Shown here piece after piece: positions 22,232 through 33,599 of a DNA stretch of 64,000 nt. The notes under the pieces were generated by a model. It did not search any database. It was not told the DNA's origin and saw nothing but the letters and a program-made list of their open reading frames with translations. The stretch covers positions 5,434,846-5,498,845 of the forward strand of contig JARCOQ010000006.1 in the NCBI GenBank assembly GCA_029207755.1, given 5' to 3'. The position numbers and the translations under genes are program-made. The stretch is from Chamaea fasciata. Lineage: Eukaryota > Chordata > Aves > Passeriformes > Sylviidae. How positions within the stretch are numbered: the stretch's first letter is position 1; every line of letters begins with the position of its first letter.

Positions 22232-25200
22232 GGTTAGTTGTCACTTATTACTGCCAAAAGACAAGAGACATGGTGAACATTCCTTCCTTAAGGCTGTGCT
22301 TTGTGTCCATTTTTTCGGTGGTGGAATAAAAAACATTCACTGTGTATAATTTAGAAGGAGGACTTTGCTTCCCAATATACTTCCTTGAAGATATCAGTGT
22401 TCAATAGTATTAATAGGGAAAGGAATGAGGGGAAAAATCCTCTCTAATTACAACTGCAGGGAGAATTGACTGGTTTGGCTGGGTTCATTGGTTTTCTAAC
22501 ATTGTCCCCTACAGCTAGTGATGTAAGCAGATAAATCTGTTTGTTTCAGCACTCATAGCTTCAAAGATAGTTTTCATTTTGCATAGGAGCAGGATAGAAC
22601 GGTTTTAGAGTGGTGTCCTAAAAAGGAATTTTTAAACATTACTGGGTTTGGGTCAAGAAGTTAATTAAAATAAATCTACACCATACCATTACATTACATT
22701 CCTCTAAGACAGAGATTCCTCCAGACTCTAGAAAATCTCCCTCAAATACATTGTCAAACCCAAATGTCTTCACAGGATGGCTGTGCTTTGATGTGGTGAC
22801 ACATTTTGAGAAACTGAAGATTTTCAGTGTTTTCCCTCCCTGCCTTGAAGTCGTCTGTACACAACATTTGAAATCTCACATCACAAACCTCTATTTCTAA
22901 CAAACTTATCCATGGCTCAGCAATCCCAGTAAAGATCCTTAGGTACATCCACTCACTAATTCCCTCTTTAAGAAATGGAACTTCTCCTAAATATATATGT
23001 ACGTCTGTAACTCCACTTCAGCCATTGAAAGCAGATCTATTCACAGAACAGATGCATTTTTCAAACAGATTAATCTTAGGGGGATGATTGTGCTCACATC
23101 AATGGAGCTAAGCCAGTTTTCCCCCATAGGCCCTTGTTTTAAAATGAAGTGATGAAAATAGGTGACACAAATGATAATTGTCTGATGATTTTCATTGCCC
23201 TGAGCTCACTGGTTGTTCTGTGTGTTTTGTGATCAAAGTGAGGCACAGATGGGAATGGTCTGCTGTTCCTCACATACATTCCTCATGGTTCCTGTGCTCG
23301 GCTGGTTTGTTGCAATTGCATCTTTGACTATTCACACGCCATTTCAGATCTGGATGTAACTACAAGTTTTTGTTTGATGTGAGAAAGAGCAGCAATCCTG
23401 GTGCTTGGAAGCAAAAGGCACTGTTTGTTTTCTGATGCTCACAGGGATTCCTGTTTTGCAGATATGACGTGCATATTTCATAGCCGTGTAGACAGCTCCT
23501 GTCAATTAACGTGAATTATGGCTCCAGAAGTGTTCGTTCACCATAAACCTGCACTACATTAACTCTTGAGTTTCAACCCCTGCCCATGGCAAATTCATTG
23601 CAATGCAGATAGAAATAATTCTGAAACCCATGACTGGGGCGACTTTTCTCCCATGGGAGTGCTGTTTCTGATGCTGGGGGACACTTTCTGATGTCTCTTT
23701 GGGACAATTTGCATATCAGATTCAGGCTGAAAGCTCCCCCTGAAGCATGTGGCTTCTTGCCTCCCATTCTGTTCCCAGCTAGAGAGGGAAAATCCCTGCC
23801 CCTGGCATGGCAATAGTGGCACAGGCTGGTAAACCTGGCCTATCCATGTGTATGGAGAACAGCTTAAGGGAGGAGAGAGCCCCTCCCAGCACAGCTCCAG
23901 ATCCCCTCCCAGGAGCACCCAAGAGCCCATCCACGGATAATCCAAGAGCTCATTTAGGACAAATACCCAGCTTACCCTTCTCCTTCCTCCCACCTCTGCC
24001 CCTCTGTGGTCTCCTGGCCCTTCCTGAGCTCTGGGGCTTGCCAGCCCTCTCTCTGAGCTGCTCGCTGCTAGCCCAGCAGGCTGTTTGAGAGGTAGATTAG
24101 TCTTCTGCAGGTCAACTGTATTGAGTTCATGGAATATTCTGTACGTGGCTAGGAGGTGGGAGATGGAATAAGGGGGTTTTGTGAACCCCCAAGATTTCAA
24201 AGATCATGAGTTAAATTGACTTTGTCTTCTGGCATTGCAGTCTGGGAACTCCGGTCTCTTGAAAACTCTGAAGACTTCTTGGTAACGTTTGATATCTGTC
24301 AGGGGGGAAAAGATTTGCAGGTGTAAACAAGAGTTAATCTTAGAGAGCAAAGGGAGATGATTGCCTGCAGGGGCTGTATCCGTGCAGTAACTCACCAGCT
24401 CGTGTCTTTTAATAACATGGAATGCAGGGTTTGCTTATGTTTACAAGTAGAAAGAGTGGAGAGAACTATTTCTTTTTTGGGTCCACAGACTGAATGACAT
24501 GTGTAGGTATTTAGGTAGCGTGCTCAGGCACTCAGCTGTGGAGGACAAATGGATTTCAGGTGGGGGTCCTGAAGTGGTGTTCAGCTAAGCTGCCATCTCC
24601 ACTCTGCTACAGGTCCTTTTAGAGTCTTTGGTCCTTTATTAAATCCTGCCTGTGTTTCAATTACCACCTTCAAAACTACAGCAAGGGAAAGCACTGATCC
24701 AGGCATATCTGCAGTGCACAGATCTTCTGCTTAGGGGATCCATGAAAGCACCTGAGCTGACAGATAAAGCAAAAGTTGAAATGCTGGTTAGAAATTTCTT
24801 CTGACTGTGAGGAAAAGGCAGTTTCTACCACATGGACTTTTCAGTTCTTTCAAGTTCTTTGCAACACCATCTCTCTGGATTTTCTCAAGCCAGGGCAAAC
24901 CTTTCTGGATCTGATCTTTTGACTTCCACTGTAGAGTTTTCCTAGGCAGCTGAGTAAGAGTCAGTCAGCCAGAGGAGCCACACCAGCTGCTCCGTACCAC
25001 TATGTCAGTGCAAAGCAAACCAGAAAAACTGGCTAAGCTGCTAAGGGAAAGAGCTTCCATGGGCTGAGGAATCTTCTGGTGGGGCAGAGTCAGTGCAGGA
25101 CAATTCCCTCTGCCAGCACGTGGACTGGATTACAGATGGGTAAAGAGCCAGCAGTGCCTTTATCCTGATGTGTGACAGGTGAACTTGTGTAGGTGGAGTT

Positions 25201-26591
25201 CAGATGATGTCAGGAACCTTCAGAGACCTTTGATGGTGGCCTGTGTATTGACTGAGTTGGCCTTGCCGTAGTCTGTAGCTCACCAAGAGAAGCCCAAATG
25301 GATTTGATGCTCACATATTGGTTCTCCAGTGTTGCTCTGATGCAGCTGGGCTGAATGACCTCTGCTGACTCCTGCCGTGGCTGAAGAATATTTCCTCTGC
25401 AGCAATAAAGCACTCTTGTAGCTTTTACACCTCCCAGATGGGTTGCAGAGTGGGTGTGTGTAATTTAGACCTAACAGGTGCTTTTCACTGGGTGTGTGTA
25501 GGGAATAAGGAGCAGCTTGAGGAAATATCTTGCAGGCTCAGCAAGGTTTGTTAGCTCCTTCTGACCAAGTAACTATTCCTGAGTGTGTAGCATATTCAAC
25601 TGCATCATTTGCACCTCATCTATTACCTACTTGCACAGGTAGAGTGCCTGTAACCATTGGAGAGGAAGCATGTGCTTTTCAAGCAAGTGACATGAGACAG
25701 CATTTGCAACAGAAAGCTTTACAGCATCAGCTTTGGGAAAGCAGTTTGATGGGGACTGGGGTGCACACAGTTGCCCCCAGGTCTGGGCAAGTGCACAGGG
25801 AGGAGAGCTGTGCCTAAGAGCATGGCTGTGGCACACACACAGGCACGGCCTGCTCTGGTGCCCAATAAGCCCTTTGTAGGGAGTGTGCGTTGCTAATTTA
25901 TCTGGAAGACAGCCTCCAGAAATTCTCAAGACAGTCTGTATCTCCCAGCAATGCCCAGTTCTGTGGAATTTTCATGGGACTGTGCAGAACTCCTTTTGAT
26001 GGTGGTGCCATTGCATAGAATGGCCCTGCTTTGAGAGGCTCCTACTGAGGTAGGTGTTGATCCAGCCCACACATTTATAACCTCAGAAAGATTTTCATTT
26101 ACTCAGTGGCCACCAAAACTGGCTCCTTTGCTATGGCTTGTCTGTTGTGGGAGACTGCCTTGTGTTGGAAAGGATATTATCTGACATGCCTTTGCTAGCA
26201 CCGTGTTAAACACTGCTTTGCCCAGCTGTCCTTGCTGCTGCCAAAGGCAAAGTAAAATTGAATATTGTGGTGCTGCTGATCTAATCATGCTAATGAACGT
26301 ATTTTCTAAGATGAACTTTTCCACTGTAGACATAATCTGTAGTTCCAGACAAGTTAAAGGGTACATAAATGATTCATCTCTAGCTGGTGTCTGTACTCAT
26401 TGTGGTTGTAACTACCAGTTGCTTTTACAGAGATGTTTGTTAGAAAGGAGAGCATTGGCCCATTTAACTCCACAGCAATGTTGGTGGGAAAGGTGGGGGG
26501 AACTTGGAGAAAAACTTACTGCTCCCTCAATTTCTTTTCCAACATCAGGGCAGATGGGACACAGGCATTAGAAAGATGGTGAAAGTCATTG
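22232..26591. other. Intergenic DNA
   Basis: No gene or repeat family is recognised. A short stretch at 23455-23540 is repeat-poor with TGACGTGCA and TCAATTAACGTGAATTA cores. Confidence 0.55.
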
Positions 26592-26596
26592 TAGAC

Positions 26597-27271
26597 TGTT
26601 AGGGGTTGGGTTTGTTCCTTCTTTCTCTTGGGAATTTTTTCCCCACGGGTTGCCAAGGGGACCGGGTGTTGGATACTTGAGAGTGCTTAGCTGAAACAAA
26701 GAAATGGACAAAAAGTGGAAGGGGAAGATAACGCAGGTAAAAGACACAGCTTGAGGCAGCTGCGTGCTTTTCTGCTTCCGGCGTTCGGGAGACGCGTGTC
26801 GGCCGCTCCTCGAGGATCTCAGCCACCGCAAAGCCCGCCGAGCAGAAGCTGGGCCGCCGCTATTCTGCCTCGCCTTCGACCTTCTTCGGCGCTGCTCCTC
26901 TTGCTGCAGCGTGACCCAGCACTCCCTGCGCTGCCGGGACATCCTGCCCCTGCCTGCCGGGACACCCTGCCATCCCAACTACCAGCCCGAGACTTTTCCA
27001 CTGTTCCAGCTTAGTGCTCTGAAGATCCTGCAGGGACACCGAAACCAAACTACCCTAAGTTTTGTGAAACAAAGCCCTCAAAATTCTTAGTGCTGTTGTC
27101 GTTTGTCATTAATGCTGTAGTTGTTTGGTGAAGAAAGAGGTTTTTTTTTGTGTTTGTTTGTTTTGTATTACATACTAATAAAGAACTGCTATTCCTATTT
27201 CCCAAATCTTTGCCAAAGAGCCTCTGATTGTAATTTTACCTAGCAAATACCTGTCTTCCTAAACCAAGACA
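26597..27271 (+). mobile_element. Solo LTR of an endogenous retrovirus (plus orientation)
   Basis: The element begins TGTTAGGGGTTGGG and ends CCAAGACA. It is bracketed by TAGAC on both sides (26592-26596 and 27272-27276), a 5-bp target-site duplication. The middle (26760-26960) is strongly GC- and CpG-rich. AATAAAGAACTG at 27177-27188 provides a poly(A) signal about 90 bases from the end. The length is 675 bases, with no internal region or partner LTR. A 5-bp duplication and TGTT start suit ERVL-type elements, and the sequence resembles a songbird ERVL LTR I recall; the subfamily needs a database match. Confidence 0.85.
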
Positions 27272-27276
27272 TAGAC

Positions 27277-27529
27277 ACACAGTAAGGAGCTGAGAAGGGT
27301 CCTCTTGCCCTTCCAGTGCTGATATTTGCTGGCCTGACCCTGTGCAATGCATACACATCTAAGGAACTTAATAAATATATCTTGAAGAGCCAGGAAAGTG
27401 GATTTTGAAAATTGTTTCACTGAACTCTGAGGCTAAGACACACACAAGGGCTGCTACTTTATCTGGAGTATGGGAGCAGCTATCACTTGGTCAACCCAGT
27501 TGATGGCTGAAATATTAGCATTCCCCAGG
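27277..27529. other. Short intergenic spacer
   Basis: Unique sequence between the LTR and a CR1 fragment. Nothing recognised. Confidence 0.6.
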
Positions 27530-27700
27530 ATGGAGAAGTTGTGGATGTCCCATCATCCCTGGAAGTGTCACGGTCAGGTTGGATGGGGCTGTGGACAACC
27601 CGATCTCATGAGTGGCCTCCCTGGCCATGGAGAGGGGTTTGGAACTAGATGACCTTTAAGGTCTCTTCCAACCCAAACTATTCTGGGATTCTGTGATTAC
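27530..27700 (+). mobile_element. CR1 LINE 3'-end fragment (plus)
   Basis: GGAAGTGTCACGGTCAGGTT, GGATGGGGCTGTGGACAACC, GGAACTAGATGACCTTTAAG and CTTCCAACCCAAACTATTCT follow the CR1 3' region in order. It ends with the tail GGATTCTGTGATT. Confidence 0.9.
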
Positions 27701-28742
27701 CCCTCTGGTGCTAGGGAGGCCAGAGAGATCCATGTGTGACTGCCCATTTAATCTCACAGAGATATTAAGGATTTTATTAGGTAAGACAGAGATGGAACTT
27801 GAACTGGATTCAAACAACTCAGAAACAGCTGTTCACTCTTAACTTTCTTCTGCAAGCCAAAGTCAGCACATCACTTCCTGCAGGAACCACTTCTGAGAGT
27901 CACAGAGGAAGTGTGGCTGATAAGATGCGTGGCTCTGAGGGTGATTGCAGGGCTTCCCTGCACAGGGAGCTGTTACAGGGCAGTCCTTGTGATCACAAAG
28001 GACTTTTCATGGGACAGACTGGAATCTGAGGGAGGAATACATTCATTCACTCAGCTTCAAGCAGTGGCCTGGAACATTTTAGGAGCTGAAGATGATGAAA
28101 CTGTGAGTGAGGCAGTCCAGCAAGATCTGAGGTACCACCATCGATTACGCCTGGATGCACTTATTGGTAGAAGACTGGAGGCAAATTTAAATAAAAATAC
28201 ACTGCACAATTATGAGAGATTAAATCAAGCTGGATTTACTGAAACTGAAGGAGTGAAGGGAAGAAGCATATGGATACAGTTTGAGTAGGTATCACAGAAA
28301 CTCTGTCCACCAAACCTCCCTGGCACTGAGCATCCCACCAGAGGCAACTCTTCAGTAACCAGCTGAAGGTGGCTCAAGAAATGACCCCTTTAGCTTAACT
28401 CTTGGACCAGGTGGGTAACTCTACAAATGCCTAAATAAAAGGGTTGGTAGAGTTTTAAGTTGAGGGGTGTGGAGGTCAGAGCTGAGTCCTGGAGAGCTTG
28501 TGTTAATTTCCTTTCTTTGGTGCTGTCTACAGCTTGAGGTTTGATCTCAGTCTGTGCCACAGCAGCCATTTAGAGGTCAGGGGTTGGGTGCCATGTGCTC
28601 AAACAAAATAGCACTTAAATAAAACAGATTAAAACCAAGAAGCCCAGGAAAGGCTTTTTGCCCACGTCTGCTCAGAGACTGTTGTTTGCAGCCCGATGAG
28701 AAGAACACACAGAATCTCCAAATGAAGCTCCGAAGAGCAACT
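27701..28742. other. Intergenic DNA
   Basis: No gene recognised. An open frame at 27911-28288 (125 codons) has a plausible amino-acid mix but matches no family I know. Confidence 0.5.
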
Positions 28743-28950
28743 ACCAAATCACAGAATCATTTATGTTGAAAAGGTCATCAAATCCAACCATTAATGCAGC
28801 CCTGCTTAGGCTGCCACTAAACCATGTCCCTAAGGGCCACACCTGCACATCTTTTAAATACCTTAAGGTATTTAAATACCTCCAGGAATGGTGTCTGTAC
28901 CACTTCACTGGGCAGCCTGTTCCTATGCAAGAGCACAGGGTCATTAAAGA
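28743..28950 (-). mobile_element. CR1 LINE 3'-end fragment (minus)
   Basis: The plus strand reads AAATCACAGAATCATTTATG, then ACCATGTCCCTAAGGGCCAC, ACCTGCACATCTTTTAAATA and CACTTCACTGGGCAGCCTGT, the reverse complement of the CR1 3' region. A small internal duplication has created a 24-base perfect palindrome at 28853-28876. Confidence 0.9.
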
Positions 28951-31751
28951 GAAGTTCAAGCAAAAAAAGACATAGAGTACTAAAGTATTACTCGCTTTCA
29001 TATGGCTGAAGATTGTGTAAAGAACAGAAGTTACTGAAATAGCACCTCTCACAGAGGTTTTAGTGGCCAGTCACTACCACAAATCTAAAAAACTGTTTCA
29101 TTTAAGAAACATCGTTGTCAGAGAGAAGGAAAGAGGAAGAAGTGCATTCAGAACTGAACCGGTATCTAATTTTGCAAAATTTACAGATATTTTCATGTCT
29201 GAAGATTGTCTTAGAAAATACTTTTACATTATCTTAAATGTGAGTGAAGAACAGAATTGATAACTGTCATCTTTGCTTCCTTTTTTTGAGACTATAGGTA
29301 CTGGAATTGTGACACTACAATCACAAATTAGGTGTTGTGAAAAAAAGCTGTAAATCACTTGGAATGTACTCTCCAAATTAAACAATGAAAATTCACCAAA
29401 AAAAAAAGGTGTCCAACTGCTGATTTAGACTGAAAAGTAATCAGAATTAAAAGTCCTGCTTCTTTGGGGTGGAATTGCGAATGTGTGGGTCTATTAGTAT
29501 AGAAAATTGCTATAAACCCCATACCCTGCATTTGTCTGGCACAGCAGTGTCTTCTGCCATGCCCATCGAAGCAGGAGTCCTCGTCTTCCATGGAAATTCA
29601 GTCTGGTGTCAGGGGTGGTTCACCACCAGGGAGTTCGGGAGAGTTGCTGGGCTCTCCCTGAGCATGGATTCACATGGGGAAATGCAATTCCCAGGGTGGT
29701 CTACATCCACATGGTCACTCAGTCCAGTGCTGAGCTGGGTTAACTGCAATAAATGCTCGTGGAAGCATATTATGGAGAGGGAACGGCAGCTATTTCACCT
29801 TAACTGACTGAGTTAAGTTTCTTTCCTTTTGCAAACCGTTTCCCAAAGTACAAGAGTGTTAGTTTGCTCCTCTTCATCTGGCAGTGAGAATAATTTATGT
29901 GGAACGCGTTTTCCCTCCTGTTAAATACTTTTTCTTAGCATGTCAAGCGCGTACATTGCTGCTGGCAAAAAAGCAACCAGACTTGTAGAAAGAAAAATTT
30001 CTGAAGAATGTGTGGGGTGTTTGGGTGGAGCACAAACGAGCAGATGTTCCCACAGAACAACAGGGTTTTATGGTGAATAGGCAGAGGTAAAGCCCTGGCT
30101 CCGGGGCAGCTGGATGCGTTAGATGTGCTCTAGTGTAAGAGCCACAGATGCAGCAGGACTGCAGGAAAAAATGACTGCTGGGATGTGACTGAACCCTTGA
30201 AATGCTGCGTCTGGGCGTTTCCTGCTGAGGGAGATTATTGGGATGGTTGGATGTGGGATTTCTGGGATAATCTGTGTCGGGCTCACAGCCACCCTCAATT
30301 GACAGCGTTTGGCTTTCTGAAGCAAATTAACTAACATGAGGTTTAGTGTCAGGCAGAAGAATGCCTGTAAGAAGTTTCAAACCTGAGCATTTGAAGATGG
30401 GCCATCTAAATTAACATTATTTTCCAATAATAAAATGCCTTTTTTTTTTTTTGCTTGTAATTGCTGTATTTCTCTAAGTGAGTGGTCAAAAATTATGAAA
30501 TATCTCTTTCACCTCACCCAAGCAAGGTTGAGAAGCCCAGAATCTAATCCCCCACTCCCTTCCAGTGTAGTTTCCATACGCCTGTTCCTAGAGGTACTGC
30601 TGCAATGTGATCAGATAGTTAACAAGGCTATTGCTTTAATTTGCAACATACTGAATCTCTCAGCCCTTCTGAAAATATGTGCCTTAGCTTCAGTGTCTGT
30701 AAACTATGGTAATTAGCTGTAGAAACTCATCTTTCAAGTTTGACATCTTTGGCACCATCCTAAAAGATTACCCAGAGAAAGAAAAAGCCCCTCTCCAGTG
30801 CCCCCACTTGTCACTGGACCCTGCCTACATCCGTGCTCCTGGGAGATGTGTCACCCACTCACCCCGTTCCTTTAGCTTGCATTGCCCTACTAAATACTCC
30901 ATTAAATTTGCCAAAGTCTTTCTTTTTCTGCACCAGTAAGGTGTGAAAATAGAGAACTTAACAGTTAACCTAAATGTTTCTCTGGTAATAACTTATTTTC
31001 TGCTGAAATTCTCACTCTGCACATTAGATGCCCCACCCAAAATCTGCAGTATTGGTGCCTGAACTTCAAGGTAGCTGAGTGGTGTGAGCTGTGCTTCTGG
31101 AGTGTTACTGAGAGCTTGGTGATATCTGATTTCCTCTGTCTTGTTTGTATCTTGCTCGTGCGTGCATTTTGCACAGAAATCTGGCAAATGTTTAGTTGGA
31201 CTAAATTGAGATGTTGCACCTCATCTGATATTTAATGTGAACCATTCACACCTTTGAGGCTGGAATTAAGTGTCAGGTTTCTGTCACTGTAATTAGCAGC
31301 TGCTTGAAATGATAGCTAAATCCATTTTCTGAGCCAAACATATCACTCAGATACTGAGGAAAGAAAAATAAACACAGATCAGATCAGAATTAGATTTGAT
31401 CATTTGGAATTATATGCAAAAAAAGCTGGAAACTTTGAAGGGCAAATAGATGTGGAAGCTTGTTTTTGTAGCCACAGATTCTCGTTTCTCAGGGGCATGA
31501 GAAAGCTGTGTTATATAAGCCATGGGAGGGCTGTGCTTGCCCTGTCTGTCTTGTGCAGCTCAATCCTGAGGATGATGTGGACTTTGCAAGGGAGTAACTG
31601 GAGGAACATTTTCAGGTGGTCCTGTGCTTTCAGAAAGGGGCTGTTGCCTTGATGTGAGTCAGCTGTGAGGTGCATCCCAGATCAGAACCATAAAGCAGCC
31701 AATTCCTGAGTGAAGAATGAGGTCTCAAATTGAAGTGTTGCCTTTTTGGTT

Positions 31752-31752
<1 letters not shown>
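28951..31752. other. Intergenic DNA
   Basis: No gene recognised. A weak MIR-like resemblance at about 30660-30715 is not strong enough to call. Confidence 0.5.

Positions 31753-31792
<40 letters not shown>
31753..31792 (+). repeat. Poly-T tract of 40 bases
   Basis: An uninterrupted run of T between unique sequence on both sides. Confidence 0.95.
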
Positions 31793-31888
31793 CCATTTGC
31801 AGAATGATCACAGCTTGACTTGTCACTGAACAACCTCAGCTATACCATATTTCACGGGTCTTAGTTATTGCATGGAGTCACAGTAAGG

Positions 31889-32024
31889 TGCCAAACCTCC
31901 CTGGAGGTGTTTAAAAGGCATGTGGCACTTGGGAACATGATCCCAGTGGCAGGCATAGTGGTACTGGGCTAACTGGTGCACCCAAAGATCTTAAACCTCT
32001 TTTCCATTCTCAGTGATTCTGTGA
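31889..32024 (+). mobile_element. CR1 LINE 3'-end fragment (plus)
   Basis: GTGCCAAACCTCCCTGGAGG, TGTTTAAAAGGCATGTGGCA, CTTGGGAACATG and GATCTTAAACCTCTTTTCCA follow the CR1 3' region in sense. It ends GTGATTCTGTGATG. Confidence 0.85.
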
Positions 32025-32464
32025 TGACCAACACTTAAATACCAGGAGGCAACATTGTACCTGAGCATTCACCCCTAACACTGCATTGCTTGACTGCTTC
32101 ATTTCTCAACTTAAATGTTGCATAAACAACTGTTTTCCTGCCCTGTCCTACACGCTCACACATGCACAGAGGCCTTGCTTCTCCAGTCCCACCCACACAA
32201 GCAAACCTCTATTGGCTTCGCTGGAAATTTTGCCTAACACCTGAAATGATGGTGTTTTACAGGGTTCCTTGAGGTTGACTGTAATAATGAGGATGTGTCT
32301 CCCTTTTGGAGAGCTGCCCACTCTCCTTGGGCTCATACAGTTCGTACATTCTTCTCTGTTCGTAAAATCCATGAGACTCACTGATCTGGGCAAGGCAAGT
32401 ATGAGTTTGTATCCCTGACATGAAGATTGTGATGCATTCAGAAAAATTAACTAGCTGTTGATCA

Positions 32465-32492
32465 GCCAACCCAAATTATTTTGGATTCTGTA
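32465..32492 (+). mobile_element. Possible minimal CR1 tail
   Basis: AGCCAACCCAAATTATTTTG followed by GATTCTGT resembles the last 28 bases of CR1. The match is short and may be chance. Confidence 0.35.
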
Positions 32493-33464
32493 ACCTCAGA
32501 GCAACCCCTTTTGCCAGTAATTTCTTGCCCCTCTCTCTACCTTGTAAAAATTTCTTAAATTCTGCTTTTGAGTACAAGACTTGGAAAAGTCATGCCAACA
32601 GCACTCTGTAATGTTATAATGAATAAAGCACTTACCTTTCTGTTTTCTGAATATCCAGTAACAGCCTTGCTTTTGCAAACTCAGTTCCTGAAAATGTCAT
32701 TAAAATCATTCTCAAAGAGTGAAAACTGATAGTGGGGTTTTGCCTGAAATGAACTTGGTATTTGAAAGCTCTCACTGGCTCAGGTGTCTTAACTCCTGTT
32801 TATTGTTTTAAAAGAGGAAAAAAAGTGATCATCACAAATAAATAATAATTTGAGATAAAATCAGAGTGTGCATGTATCTCCAATGCTCTGAGACCCTTTT
32901 GATGAAAAATCTCATCACAAGTAATTAACAATTAGAGGGCACAGGTGGAGGTGGAAGGAAGTGCATCCAAAATGTTTCACCCCATCTGAGTCTTTCTCCA
33001 GCTTAAAGCAAAATTAGTCTTAGTGGTAAACATCAATAAAACTGGTAAGCAATACTAAAAGCATCAATTTTTCACAGATTTTTTACCTAACAACAAAACT
33101 GTTCCTAGGCTGAAATTGTACCTAGGGAGCATACAGTTATCACTATATAGTAATTACAATGTAATTGCTATTATGAGGAAAAAAGCACTTGCAGAGCAAA
33201 GGGGAGTGATGCCCACCTGGCAGAGCTCCAGGTATACCCTCCTTGCCTCTGCACAGACGTTCTTTTGATCAGAAACACCAATTTTCTGCTATTATTAGGC
33301 TGCAGGAGGTCCAACCCCACTAATCCATCATAAACATCCTTGCTCAGCCTGTACAAGGAGAAATGGGAGCTCTTTTGCCTTCCTCCCTTGCAGCCTGGAG
33401 CCAGCAGCCCTGTCTGGATCTCACTGTTAGTTCAGCATCACAAGGTGTGTTGCATTTATCTGCT
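32493..33464. other. Intergenic DNA
   Basis: AT-rich sequence without a recognised gene or repeat. Confidence 0.55.
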
Positions 33465-33599
33465 TATTTTATTTTATTTATTTTATTTTATTTTATTTTA
33501 TTTTATTTTATTTTATTTTATTTTATTTTATTTTATTTTATTTTATTTTATTTTATTTTATTTTATTTTATTTTTTATTTTATTTTATTTTATTTTATT
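33465..33599 (+). repeat. TTTTA pentanucleotide microsatellite
   Basis: About 27 units of TTTTA with a single T-rich interruption near 33571-33576. Because 15 bases make five codons, one frame stays open and gives an artefactual peptide repeat; it is not a gene. Confidence 0.95.

Noticed and set aside
23595..24200. 201-codon minus-strand open frame
   Set aside because: It is overlapped by other open frames on both strands, has no recognisable domain, and has no splice or promoter context.
30660..30715. MIR-like stretch (CTTCAGTGTCTGTAAACTATGG)
   Set aside because: A single short block without the neighbouring MIR blocks.
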